From assembly GCA_001897525.1 (NCBI GenBank), contig MKTB01000017.1, positions 62,001 through 126,000 on the forward strand: 64,000 nucleotides of DNA, given 5' to 3'. Each line of letters starts with the position of its first letter. The stretch's first letter is position 1. The translations under genes and the position numbers were made by a program. Source of the stretch: Bacteroidetes bacterium 43-16 (GTDB lineage Bacteria; Bacteroidota; Bacteroidia; Chitinophagales; Chitinophagaceae). The notes below the pieces were generated by a model. That model was not told where the DNA came from. It did not search any database and saw only the letters and a list, made by a program, of their open reading frames with translations. This document shows, piece after piece, positions 19,821-27,563 of the stretch.

Positions 19821-20633
19821 TTAGAATTTGTAAATAGCCCTATACTCATATCGGTCTGAACCAACCTTAAATTGAACCTTAGTATAGTGATAATAGTGGC
19901 TGTTAACCTTTTTAAGCACCTTTATTGACATTGATATATCCGACAAAGCATTACTGCCAAATAGAGATGATTCTGAAACAATTTCATTGCCAGTCAAAAT
20001 CTTTGATGCATCTATATTAAACACTTTAGTATTGCTATTCAATAGATCACCATATATGAATCTTTCATAGCTTATAGTAGGAAATGAGATTATAACATCT
20101 GCTACGTTTGTCCCTGTCAAAACCTCATTATTTACATCTAATATAACCACATGGTGAACGCCATAACTTATACCATAGTAATAGAAGTTATTAAGCATTT
20201 CATCTGGCTTTATAACCTGTTTCACGCCATTTTTATACAACTCATGATATGGCATATCAACATAGTAATTTAGTTGTTGAGATGAACTGTTTACATAACC
20301 ACCAAACATTAATTTACTTAATGCATAATCATTATCAACTAGATCATTATCACTTATATTATTGTCAATAATCCAGTTCATTGTAGTATCATAGGTTCCA
20401 TTACTACCATTACCAAATATTGATGAATTTGTCGGTACCGTTGTAGTATCATTCCCGCCATTTCCAGTTGTATCATTTGGATTGGGCAAACAGTTACAGG
20501 TAACCGAATCCATGCCGAATTCACAGACTTTTGGTGGACATCCTGTACTTGGTGTAGGTTTACTTTCCTTGCCACATGAAAACCCAAAAACAAGGCTTAA
20601 AATAGCAGGAATAAATAGATTAAATTTCTTCAT
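19821..20633 (-). CDS. Lipoprotein with a Cys-rich N-terminal segment, passenger
   Basis: A 270-residue protein with a lipoprotein signal peptide (MKKFNLFIPAILSLVFGFSC, lipidated Cys followed by GKES). After a Pro/Thr spacer comes CPPKVCEFGMDSVTCNC, a small Cys cluster like those seen at the bases of Bacteroidota surface lipoproteins, and then a low-complexity Asp/Thr/Gly/Asn linker (NDTTGNGGNDTTTVPTNSS). The C-terminal 190 residues are strand-rich, with no enzyme motif. The signal peptide and the unusual location inside a transposon suggest a surface protein supplied by the element. A divergent XRE gene starts 145 bases away. Confidence 0.65.
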   Translation of the reverse strand: MKKFNLFIPAILSLVFGFSCGKESKPTPSTGCPPKVCEFGMDSVTCNCLPNPNDTTGNGGNDTTTVPTNSSIFGNGSNGTYDTTMNWIIDNNISDNDLVDNDYALSKLMFGGYVNSSSQQLNYYVDMPYHELYKNGVKQVIKPDEMLNNFYYYGISYGVHHVVILDVNNEVLTGTNVADVIISFPTISYERFIYGDLLNSNTKVFNIDASKILTGNEIVSESSLFGSNALSDISMSIKVLKKVNSHYYHYTKVQFKVGSDRYEYRAIYKF

Positions 20634-20778
20634 GACATCATTAAATTAGTTGGCACAAAGGTTATAGAATTCACTGGCTTACCTCTTACGATAAATCGAA
20701 AGTTTCATTGATTTTTAAGGGAATTTTATTTATCTACAAGATATTTTATTACTTTGTAGTTTAATTACTTAATTTACT

Positions 20779-21168
20779 ATGAACACGACTAAGAAGTTGG
20801 GAAATAAGTTAAAGATATTACGTGAAGTACATAATTACACACAGGAGTATGTAGCTAATGTACTTGATGTGGCACCCAGCACTTACTTCCTGATGGAAAA
20901 AGGACAGGCACAACTTACTATAGATAGAATTGAAAAATTAGCTTCTTTATATAATATGGATTTGGTAGATTTATTGAAATTAAACGATCAAACGATTATT
21001 CAACAACATTTCACACATTCATCGGGTGTAAGTGAATCTGTTACCATAAATAACAATGGACTGGCAGAGGACGAAAGAAACCTTTATAAAGACATCATTA
21101 AGCGATTAGAAGAGCAAAATGATACTCTAATCAATCTAATCAAACAACTTTCCGATAAACTTAAATAA
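20779..21168 (+). CDS. XRE-family transcriptional regulator
   Basis: A 129-residue protein. Residues about 8-62 form a Cro/C1-type helix-turn-helix: LGNKLKILREVHNYTQEYVA, then VLDVAPSTYFLMEKGQ and LTIDRIEKLASLYNMDLVDL. The C-terminal half is a probable coiled coil (DIIKRLEEQNDTLINLIKQL) for dimerisation. It is divergent from the lipoprotein gene and probably controls that gene or itself. Its last 66 codons are duplicated at 21742-21939. Confidence 0.85.
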   Translation: MNTTKKLGNKLKILREVHNYTQEYVANVLDVAPSTYFLMEKGQAQLTIDRIEKLASLYNMDLVDLLKLNDQTIIQQHFTHSSGVSESVTINNNGLAEDERNLYKDIIKRLEEQNDTLINLIKQLSDKLK

Positions 21169-21224
21169 TCATTTATTAAAGATAAAAAAACAATACTTGA
21201 TTTTGTTTTTTATAATTTTTCATC

Positions 21225-21584
21225 ATGACTTTTGAACAACAACTAGATTCTTTATTGGACTATATAGCAAAAAATGAAGGAATATCTTATTACGATTTAT
21301 TAGCAAAAAATAATCAAAATAGTAATTTTGAAAAATGTTATGATAAATTAAAAAAGGATGGTTATATTCAAATTGAAAATGAAAATAAGTTTTTTGCCAT
21401 GGGCGTAATAATTACTGCATCAGGAAAACTATTTTACGAAAAGGGCGGTTATCTTTCTATCAGTGAATATAATCGTAAAATTCTAAGTAATGCAACCTCT
21501 GCAAAAATATTAGGTTGGATTACAGTAGGTCTTACTGCAATTGGTGTAGCACTTACTATTGCATTTAATATAACTGAAAAATAA
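21225..21584 (+). CDS. Small protein with winged-helix-like start and C-terminal membrane helix
   Basis: A 119-residue protein. Residues 1-75 look like a compact winged helix (LLDYIAKNEGISYYDLLAKN ... CYDKLKKDGYIQIENENKFF ... ITASGKLFYEKGGY). Residues about 93-114 (ILGWITVGLTAIGVALTIAF) are a membrane segment with a short tail. It follows the XRE gene by 56 bases, so it is likely co-transcribed with it. A membrane-anchored regulator or effector is possible; no family recognised. Confidence 0.6.
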   Translation: MTFEQQLDSLLDYIAKNEGISYYDLLAKNNQNSNFEKCYDKLKKDGYIQIENENKFFAMGVIITASGKLFYEKGGYLSISEYNRKILSNATSAKILGWITVGLTAIGVALTIAFNITEK

Positions 21585-21675
21585 TTCCACCAAGTACAAA
21601 TATATTTATCACAACTGCAATTAGTGAAATTATCATATAACGTTTAGATTTTCTTAGTATTTTATCATAAGACAT
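21565..21675 (-). CDS. Possible 36-residue membrane peptide
   Basis: ATG at 21675 reads MSYDKILRKSKRYMI then ISLIAVVINIFVLGGIIF and ends at TAA 21565-21567. A positive N-terminus followed by one hydrophobic helix is a plausible small membrane protein. It overlaps the 3' end of 21225-21584 in the opposite direction. With only 36 codons it may be chance. Confidence 0.3.
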   Translation of the reverse strand: MSYDKILRKSKRYMIISLIAVVINIFVLGGIIFQLY

Positions 21676-21741
21676 AATAGTTCAATAGTTCTTTTTATAT
21701 CATACTTCATTATTCATTAAAGTTTTTAAATTTCAAAGATT

Positions 21742-21939
21742 TTATTAAAATTAAACGATCAGACAATTATTCAACAACATTTCACACATTCATCGGGTGT
21801 AAGTGAATCTGTTACCATAAATAACAATGGACTGGCAGAAGATGAAAGAAACCTTTATAAAGACATTATAAAGCGATTAGAAGAACAAAATGATACTCTT
21901 ATTGCACTGATAAAACAACTTTCTGATAAACTCAAATAA
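21742..21939 (+). pseudogene. Truncated second copy of the XRE regulator 3' end
   Basis: 198 bases aligned without gaps to 20971-21168. Seventeen bases differ; apart from one Asn-to-Ala codon, all changes are silent, giving the same 65-residue tail (LLKLNDQTIIQQHF ... IKQLSDKLK). It has no start or helix-turn-helix. The pattern means the two copies diverged while both were functional, so one came from a related element by recombination. Confidence 0.8.
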
Positions 21940-21971
21940 AATAAGGATTGCATTTGCAATCCTTATTTTTT
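21940..21971 (+). terminator. Terminator just inside the right end
   Basis: A perfect 13-bp stem (AATAAGGATTGCA / TGCAATCCTTATT) with a 2-base loop, then TTTT. It lies directly after the XRE remnant and directly before IRR, so it isolates host and cargo transcription. Confidence 0.85.
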
Positions 21972-21972
21972 A

Positions 21973-21995
21973 CCGACAACTAAGATATAGTTACC
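21973..21995 (-). repeat. Terminal inverted repeat, right (IRR)
   Basis: Read inward on the minus strand it starts GGTAACTATATC and ends AGTTGTCGG, matching IRL at 20 of 23 bases. Confidence 0.92.
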
Positions 21996-22003
21996 TAAAA
22001 ATA
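21996..22003. repeat. Target site duplication, right copy
   Basis: TAAAAATA, identical to 13595-13602. Confidence 0.9.
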
Positions 22004-22218
22004 ACTCAGACATTATTGTTACCTGGACCCCGTCCAAATGCATACATGCCGGTATTTGTGTAAAAACATTACCCAATGTTTATCATCCTAAAGAACAGCC
22101 CTGGTTAAGGCCGGAACAGGCCACAAAGGACGAATTAATTGCGCAGATCAATAATTGTCCCTCTGGAGCTTTAGGCTATATTATGCCCGAAGAGGATGCA
22201 GGGGAGCGCCCGGTTTAA
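22003..22218 (+). pseudogene. 3' piece of the YjdI-type 4Fe-4S protein gene
   Basis: Continues the frame begun at 13578 and encodes NSDIIVTWTPSKCIHAGICV and later PWLRPEQATKDE, NNCPSGALGY, ending TAA. These Cys-containing motifs (KCIHxGIC, NCPSGAL) are those of the small divergent 4Fe-4S mono-cluster (YjdI/Fer4_19) proteins of about 75 residues. Without its first eight codons and promoter it is presumably not expressed. Excision of the transposon would restore it. Confidence 0.88.
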
Positions 22219-22307
22219 AAGCTTAATTTGTTTGCGAAAATTTATCTGAAAATAATTTACTTACTATTATTTATAGCCTAACTTAGAGTAATTAAATCTT
22301 ATTTTTT

Positions 22308-22793
22308 ATGCACAAAACAATAATAGCTGTTTATGAACACCAGGCCGATGCCATTCAAACAGTAGAGGCATTGAAGTCTAATGGGTACAGTAAGAAACAT
22401 ATTACGATTTTAGGAAAAATAGATGCAGACGACCAGCTTGGTTCAAAGACCATGAGCACGGCCACAAAAGGTGTCGGTGCGACCTTGGCTATCAGTGCGG
22501 CTACAGGTGCATTAGCCGGTGTAGGTTTAATTGCTATTCCCGGTTTAGGCTTCCTGTATGGTGCCGGAGCCTTGGTTGGCGCTATTGTAGGCTTCGATTT
22601 TGGTGCTTTAGCGAGTGGGGTAGTAGCTAATCTCTTACTGGATGGAGAGAAAAGCAGGATCACCGATGCTTACGATGAAGAACTAAGGGCCGGTAATACC
22701 CTGGTAGTACTGCGGTTGAGCCCTGACACTGCAGAGACTGCTATGGAAGTGGTGAAAGCAGGTGCCAATTATAAAGACCTTCAAATGCACTAA
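22308..22793 (+). CDS. General stress protein 17M-like protein
   Basis: A 161-residue protein. The N-terminus (MHKTIIAVYEHQADAIQTVE ... SNGYSKKHITILGK) matches the GSP17M/YflT domain: a ferredoxin-like strand, a helix, then GYsxxxI. The middle is a glycine-rich hydrophobic region (GALAGVGLIAIPGLGFLYGA then GALVGAIVGFDFGALASGVV) typical of glycine-zipper membrane helices. A second strand-helix follows (NTLVVLRLSPDTAETAMEVV). Members are induced by heat or osmotic stress; precise activity is unknown. It stands alone between the broken YjdI gene and a strong terminator. Confidence 0.75.
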   Translation: MHKTIIAVYEHQADAIQTVEALKSNGYSKKHITILGKIDADDQLGSKTMSTATKGVGATLAISAATGALAGVGLIAIPGLGFLYGAGALVGAIVGFDFGALASGVVANLLLDGEKSRITDAYDEELRAGNTLVVLRLSPDTAETAMEVVKAGANYKDLQMH

Positions 22794-22810
22794 CAGAACA
22801 ATATTTCAAT

Positions 22811-22855
22811 AAATAAAGAAATCAGGTAATGCTTCATTACCTGATTTCTTTATTT
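22811..22855. terminator. Bidirectional terminator between convergent genes
   Basis: A perfect 21-bp stem (AAATAAAGAAATCAGG ... ) with loop CTT (22832-22834). It ends the gene at 22308-22793 and, from the other side, the gene at 22924-24201. Confidence 0.9.
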
Positions 22856-22923
22856 ATCCTTGTCCTCCGCCCCGTTTTAATTAAGGGCAAAAAATATACA
22901 GCCAGGGCTGTTCGTATAAGTAA

Positions 22924-24201
22924 CTATTGTTTGCTGATCTTCAGCAAAAACTGTTGCTGGTCTTTCGAGATAGCCTGTACCAGGAACAGGCCGCGGGGTA
23001 AATCACTTATATCTATACGATATTCATTGTTATTCCTCTTAAGTTCCGGTTGTAACAGCATACGACCGTTCATATCAAAGATCCTGATAGCGGCAAGTGA
23101 TTGTTCACTGTGCAGGATCACCTCTCTTTGTGCCGGGTTAGGGTAAATATACGGCTTAACAGTTCCGTTATCTGTTGTCTTTATATCCGTTCCGGAACCT
23201 ATCCTGATCGTGTCTGAAAATATAGCGGTATGATTACACTCATTTTTACGCGCCCTTAAAGTTACTGTATAGAGACCGGCAGCAGTATAGGTATATTGAG
23301 GTGTAGCCAATGTGCTGGATTCTCCGTCACCAAAATCCCAGCTGTACTGGTTGGCATTGAGCGATTGGTTGGCAAAGGCAACACTACTTCCTGTTAAGGT
23401 CTTAGTGAACCGGGCTTCCGGCAAGTCGTCAAATCTTCTCCAGAAGGCAATACTGTCAAAAACAACCGATTTACTCACCGATTTTATAATACCGGCCTCG
23501 GAGGCGTTTAAAGTGAAATTATAAGTGGCCGCAGTGGGATCTTTATCGAAGATCATAGCATAAAAGGTACAGGCAGCCGCAAAAGAACCTTTATTGCTCG
23601 GATGGCTTTCGTCGCCGATGTACAGATCTATGCTTGCATGATCTTGCCTGAGCTTACGCCAAACCTTTGCTACAGGAGCAATAGAAGCATCATTATTGTC
23701 GGCCATAATAGTATAGCGCAGCTGCAGCATACTGTCCATACCTTCATAAGTACAGAGTACGGGCATATTGGCACAGTTACCGGCATCACCGTTTTTTCTG
23801 CCCCAGGTCATGTAAAACATAGTTTGGGCACAAGGGTTATGGGCTTTTACAAGGCTGTCCAGCTTGCGTGCATAAGGGTAAACCTGGTTGGCTACCTGGG
23901 CATCCGGAAAAGAGGGAAGCTGACTTTGCTCCTGCAGGATAACATAGTCCCAGTTGCCGGCCTGGATCAGGTTCAGGCTCGTAGCATTGGTAGTATGTCC
24001 CTGGAAGGTCTGGCCTCCGGGAGTATTTTTGCTATACTCTAAAGTGTCTCCGGCAGATAAGGCCAGTTGCTTGACCAGTTCGGGAAGATTGTTATAGTCT
24101 GTGTAGCTGTTCCCCAGGAACAGCGCTCTTACTTTCCGGGCATTTGCCTGGGAAGTAAAGAAGCATAAAAAGATGCTCAGCAAAAATAATCGATAATTCA
24201 C
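22924..24201 (-). CDS. Secreted SGNH-type hydrolase with PKD domain and T9SS sorting tail
   Basis: A 425-residue exported protein with a signal peptide (MNYRLFLLSIFLCFFTSQANA). Residues about 24-250 have SGNH-hydrolase signs: LFLGNSYT for the catalytic Ser block, WDYVILQEQSQLP, and DESHPSNKGS with Asp and His of the triad. A PKD domain follows (about 285-330: YSWDFGDG ... PQYTYTAAGLYTVTLRA). The end is a type IX secretion sorting domain (YPNPAQREV ... IRIFDMNGRMLL ... LPRGLFLVQ), so it is probably carried across the outer membrane and attached or released. The substrate is likely an ester on a glycan or lipid. It is a single gene. Confidence 0.82.
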   Translation of the reverse strand: MNYRLFLLSIFLCFFTSQANARKVRALFLGNSYTDYNNLPELVKQLALSAGDTLEYSKNTPGGQTFQGHTTNATSLNLIQAGNWDYVILQEQSQLPSFPDAQVANQVYPYARKLDSLVKAHNPCAQTMFYMTWGRKNGDAGNCANMPVLCTYEGMDSMLQLRYTIMADNNDASIAPVAKVWRKLRQDHASIDLYIGDESHPSNKGSFAAACTFYAMIFDKDPTAATYNFTLNASEAGIIKSVSKSVVFDSIAFWRRFDDLPEARFTKTLTGSSVAFANQSLNANQYSWDFGDGESSTLATPQYTYTAAGLYTVTLRARKNECNHTAIFSDTIRIGSGTDIKTTDNGTVKPYIYPNPAQREVILHSEQSLAAIRIFDMNGRMLLQPELKRNNNEYRIDISDLPRGLFLVQAISKDQQQFLLKISKQ

Positions 24202-24271
24202 TATTTCGTTTTGTTTAGAAGACCATCTTTACAAGCCAAAGGTTGGCATATTTATCGTATTTAGATACCTA

Positions 24272-24928
24272 CTATAAGTTGTTATCTTTACTGCTTGTTT
24301 CCGGTAACTCTTTATACGTTTGTTCCAATAAAAAAGATAAGGCGTTTTGGATCTCGGCGCGGTCCTCTTTCTTTTTGAGATCAATCCCGCAAAACATACT
24401 TCCGTTTGCGGCAGGATACAGGTTGAGGTGGTAAAGACCTGCAACGAGAATGGCCGATATAGCTCTGAATTGCCTGGACTGGTTGCCAAAATAAGGGTCC
24501 GTTATCTGTTCAAAAAGTAAGGCACCATTAGCTTCCTGGTCATCAGCAAGCTGCTTTAAAGACTTACGCTGCTCTGAAAGTCCCCATAGGATCAGCTTTT
24601 GAAATGCTTTATTCTTGTGGACATATTCAAACTGGGCATGCAGCATCCGCTTGGTAAAGGCCAATCCCCCGTCTGCAATATCCGTTTCTTCATCATACGT
24701 TACATTGCTCCAGAAATCCTGGGCATGGATATATTCATCAATCAACTGGTCTACACCACCAAAATATTTATAGATCAGTTTTTTGTCTAAACCTGCAGTA
24801 GTGGCAATATCATTGACCTTAAGTGCAGGATAGCCTTTGCTTTTTAATAACTTGCCCACCGCATCCAATAATCGCTGTTTGCTTCTTTCTTTATTCCTGG
24901 CAGGCAATGCCGCTGGTTTCTTTTCCAT
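24272..24928 (-). CDS. TetR-family transcriptional regulator
   Basis: About 218 residues. The N-terminal helix-turn-helix covers about residues 15-60 (SKQRLLDAVGKLLKSKGYPA, then LKVNDIATTAGLDKKLIYKYF). The helical C-terminal half would bind an unknown inducer. I chose ATG at 24928 (MEKKPAALPARNKER) instead of the first ATG at 24958 because a TAATTTTG box on the minus strand (24972-24979) puts transcription start close to 24965. A perfect palindrome just upstream is its likely operator, so it is probably autoregulated. Confidence 0.85.
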   Translation of the reverse strand: MEKKPAALPARNKERSKQRLLDAVGKLLKSKGYPALKVNDIATTAGLDKKLIYKYFGGVDQLIDEYIHAQDFWSNVTYDEETDIADGGLAFTKRMLHAQFEYVHKNKAFQKLILWGLSEQRKSLKQLADDQEANGALLFEQITDPYFGNQSRQFRAISAILVAGLYHLNLYPAANGSMFCGIDLKKKEDRAEIQNALSFLLEQTYKELPETSSKDNNL

Positions 24929-24971
24929 GTTAAAATAATTTATGGCTTGATGCATCATTAAAGGTGCAATA

Positions 24972-24979
24972 CAAAATTA
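24972..24979 (-). promoter_or_regulatory. -7 element of the TetR gene promoter
   Basis: TAATTTTG on the minus strand fits TAnnTTTG. The -33 position would fall within the TetR palindrome, which suits repression by occlusion. Confidence 0.5.
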
Positions 24980-24992
24980 CTTAATTTTTTTT

Positions 24993-25010
24993 AGTCACCA
25001 TTTGGTGACT
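24993..25010. promoter_or_regulatory. Probable TetR operator
   Basis: AGTCACCA-TT-TGGTGACT: a perfect 18-bp inverted repeat with 8-bp arms. It lies between the two divergent -7 boxes at 24972-24979 and 25016-25023, so one bound dimer could block both directions. Confidence 0.75.
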
Positions 25011-25015
25011 TTTTG

Positions 25016-25023
25016 TATCTTTG
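25016..25023 (+). promoter_or_regulatory. -7 element of the rightward promoter
   Basis: TATCTTTG fits TAnnTTTG and lies six bases after the TetR palindrome. It would drive the small frame at 25040 and possibly the hydrolase gene at 25209. Confidence 0.5.
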
Positions 25024-25039
25024 CTACCGGAATTTTTGA

Positions 25040-25135
25040 ATGAAATTTACGATACAGTGTTTATTAGCTTTAACGCTTATGATCTGCCTGTCAGCTACAG
25101 GTAAACTACAGCGGATAATTAGTATAACAGGTTAG
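25040..25135 (+). CDS. Possible 31-residue exported peptide
   Basis: ATG at 25040 reads MKFTIQCLLALTLMICLSAT then GKLQRIISITG and TAG. It looks like a signal peptide with a short tail and starts 17 bases after the -7 box. It may be a remnant of an exported protein or a leader peptide. Too short to be sure. Confidence 0.3.
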   Translation: MKFTIQCLLALTLMICLSATGKLQRIISITG

Positions 25136-25208
25136 TATTGCATTTTTTTTATGATGAAGTATAAATAAGACCTACATCTTTTTGCCTCATTAAAATAAAA
25201 AAATAGAT

Positions 25209-26606
25209 ATGAAAAATCTTTGCCTGACTGCCCTGTTTTTATCGATTGCTTTATGTACATGGGGCCAGGAACGTGCATTGGACAGTATATTTACTATGCT
25301 GCACCGGCAATACCAGTTCAGCGGTACTGTTCTGATTGAGGAAAAAGGTAAAGTGCTGTATGAAAAAGGATATGGTCTGGCCAATGAAACCACAAAAGAG
25401 CGCAATAAAGCAAACACTATATTTGAGTTAGCTTCCTGTAGCAAACAGTTTACGGCTGCAGCTGTCGTTTTACTGCAACGCCAGGGTAAGCTGAATTATG
25501 AAGATAAATTAGCACAATACATTCCCGAACTGGCTTTCTGGAATGACGTAAGAATTGCAGACCTCCTGCACCACACAAGCGGTATTCCGGAGTTTCTCAA
25601 CGATATGAAGGCACCGGAAGGTAAACGTAAAATTTGGACCAATGCCGATCTCGTGCAATTTTATGCAGCACGAAAAGACACTTTACAGTTTGAAACAAGG
25701 AGCCGGTACAGATATTGTAATACCAACTATGTCTTGCTGGCTACCATCATTGAGCGTCTTTCGGGTATGACCTATGCCGGATTTATTGATGCAAATATCT
25801 TTAAGCCTTTAAAGATGACCCATACTTTTGTTTATAACAGGAGATTAGAGCCACGTAAAATAAAACATCATGCCACAGGCTATATATGGACCGTGAACAG
25901 TATGGATAAAACTACCATTGATAGCAAAGACGGAGCGAGTAATCCTGTATATTACCTGGACGGTATTGTGGGTAGTGCTAAAGTTAATTCTACGGTAGGT
26001 GATCTGAATAAATGGATCACTGCATTGAAAAATAATACCTTCTTTACACAAGAAGAGTTTAATGCCATGACTGAAATTACACAAACGAACGCAGGTAAGC
26101 AAGTGCTTTACGGGTTTGGGCTGGATGTCAGGAAAGGTGAAGGTAAGTTTAGCTTTGGGCATACCGGTAGCTGGGATGGTTATACTACATTCACTTACCA
26201 CAACCAGGTAAAGGACAGGACGATCATTATATTGCAGAATTTTTCCCAGGGAGTGGTACCCTTTAATAATATCATGCAGGTGCTGGATAGTACTGAAATT
26301 ACGCCTGAATATCCAAGGAAAATAAAATTAAGTACCGAAGAAATGCAACAGTGGGCAGGCAATTATAAAGACCATGGAGATTCTGCCGCAAAACACCTCA
26401 TTACTTATAAAGAAGGGTATTTGTTTTATAATACCAATCAGGCTGTTTGGGATATGAGGTTTTTCCCTTTGGCTGTAAATGAATTTAAAGGTATTCGCCA
26501 GGGTGGGGCAGATGCGATCATGCGTTTCTCAAAAGATGAAGCCGGTAAAGTGCAATTGGAATTATTGCAGAATGGAAAGGTTATCGGAACAGGGACAAAG
26601 GAGTAA
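25209..26606 (+). CDS. Secreted serine hydrolase, beta-lactamase (class C/PBP) family
   Basis: A 465-residue protein with signal peptide MKNLCLTALFLSIALCTWGQ. The active site set is visible: S-x-x-K in ASCSKQFT (about residue 76), Y-x-N in YCNTNY (about 177), and HTG in GHTGSWDGY (about 318). The C-terminal 100 residues form an extra beta-rich domain (WAGNYKDHGD ... FFPLAVNEFKGIR). The family includes peptidases, esterases and beta-lactamases; here a periplasmic peptidase or esterase is most likely, and drug resistance cannot be claimed. It lies 74 bases after the small peptide frame and may share the TetR-controlled promoter. Confidence 0.85.
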   Translation: MKNLCLTALFLSIALCTWGQERALDSIFTMLHRQYQFSGTVLIEEKGKVLYEKGYGLANETTKERNKANTIFELASCSKQFTAAAVVLLQRQGKLNYEDKLAQYIPELAFWNDVRIADLLHHTSGIPEFLNDMKAPEGKRKIWTNADLVQFYAARKDTLQFETRSRYRYCNTNYVLLATIIERLSGMTYAGFIDANIFKPLKMTHTFVYNRRLEPRKIKHHATGYIWTVNSMDKTTIDSKDGASNPVYYLDGIVGSAKVNSTVGDLNKWITALKNNTFFTQEEFNAMTEITQTNAGKQVLYGFGLDVRKGEGKFSFGHTGSWDGYTTFTYHNQVKDRTIIILQNFSQGVVPFNNIMQVLDSTEITPEYPRKIKLSTEEMQQWAGNYKDHGDSAAKHLITYKEGYLFYNTNQAVWDMRFFPLAVNEFKGIRQGGADAIMRFSKDEAGKVQLELLQNGKVIGTGTKE

Positions 26607-26719
26607 AATAAACTATTCGATTTATTGCACAGGATTCCATGATAGAAAAGTATGAGACTACCGGGCATATCTCATCAAATAATCTTAAGCCTGGAAGCCG
26701 GTTCCACAGCATTGCAGTA

Positions 26720-27118
26720 TTATGAGCATCTTTTTTTATAGATCTTTCTTCGGTGTATGGCCACAGTATCCTTGCTCAGGTAAAGCGTTGTAGCGATTTA
26801 TTTATTGCTTAAACCTTTACAGATCAGTTGCACGATGTCCAGCGCTCTGGGGATAGTATCGGCCTTTAAAATAGCTTCGTGTATAAATATATTATGCTTA
26901 TGTACACTCCTGGTTACTTCCCAAAGAATATGCTTATTGCTTGACTTAGGCAGATATCCTTTGATTCCTGTTTTTTCAATAAGATTATAGGTCATATCTA
27001 CTGCGGTATTCACAGAGAGAATCATGATTTTGACCTCAGCATGCTGCTGCTCGAGGAGTAAGGCCATTTCATATCCATCAATTTGAGGTATCATCAGGTC
27101 CATAATGAGAACATTACT
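26720..27118 (-). pseudogene. Response regulator remnant (NarL/LuxR type)
   Basis: The minus-strand frame encodes SNVLIMDLMIPQIDGYEMAL, the receiver-domain segment with the phospho-acceptor Asp, then KGYLPKSS with the conserved Lys, and the first part of a LuxR-type helix-turn-helix (IVQLICKGLSNK). TAA at 26798-26800 replaces the usual acidic codon, and the same frame goes on as IATTLYLSKDTVAIHRRKIY, the recognition helix. The first 50 or so residues of the receiver are missing, closed by TAG at 27119-27121. So the gene is broken at the start and by an internal stop. No sensor kinase is nearby. Confidence 0.75.
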
Positions 27119-27203
27119 CTATAGTATGCTGTTCTATTTTGGCTTATCCCAATTATGCTTATTGTCTATAGATAAGCAGTTTAAGGGCAGGACTGTAGCG
27201 TAA

Positions 27204-27548
27204 AGAGACAATCTGCCGGGAGGAGATCTGGATGAATTTGGCTGCAAACTCTCAACAGGCTATTTCCGGAGTTCCATCAAAAAAAGATGTGTAGCTCCTG
27301 GTGATCGGGAAGATCTGCTGATCCTCAGCAACGGGACAGAAAATATGCCCGTTATCATCAACAAGCAGCGTACTCTTGCCGAAGTGATCCACCTTCAATT
27401 TGATAACTGCCCGTATAACATACAGCTCAAGGAGGGCGGAAAAGCAAAAGGTAAAGTACTTGAGCCTTGGAAAGGGCAGGGTATTGTACTTGAACGTACG
27501 GGTACAGAATACAAGCTTTATAAAGATGGCAGGTTGCTGTTCAATTAA
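27204..27548 (+). pseudogene. Startless open frame, possibly a gene remnant
   Basis: Open from TAA at 27201-27203 to TAA at 27546-27548. Only a late ATG (27345) exists, giving a 67-residue protein (MPVIINKQRTLAEVIHLQFD ... YKLYKDGRLLFN). The upstream codons also look coding (LDEFGCKLSTGYFRSS, then GDREDLLILSNGTEN), which suggests a longer protein lost its beginning. I do not recognise the family. Nearby decay at 26720-27118 supports a degraded region. Confidence 0.35.
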
Positions 27549-27563
27549 AAGAGTGCTCCCTTT

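Larger units (their letters stand above)
13603..21995 (+). mobile_element. IS1595-family transposon of 8.4 kb with passenger genes
   Basis: Both ends are defined: 23-bp inverted repeats (20 matches) at 13603-13625 and 21973-21995, exact 8-bp duplications outside them, and a host gene whose frame is restored when the unit is removed. The only transposase is the ISXO2-type enzyme at 13779-14711. The rest is cargo: small hypothetical proteins, an operon of zinc-ribbon and HEPN-like proteins, a lipoprotein, an XRE regulator and small membrane proteins. The interior is visibly more AT-rich than the flanks, which supports acquisition from another lineage. IS1595-family members with passenger genes have been described; this cargo I do not recognise. 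Intact repeats and duplications suggest a fairly recent insertion. Confidence 0.92.
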
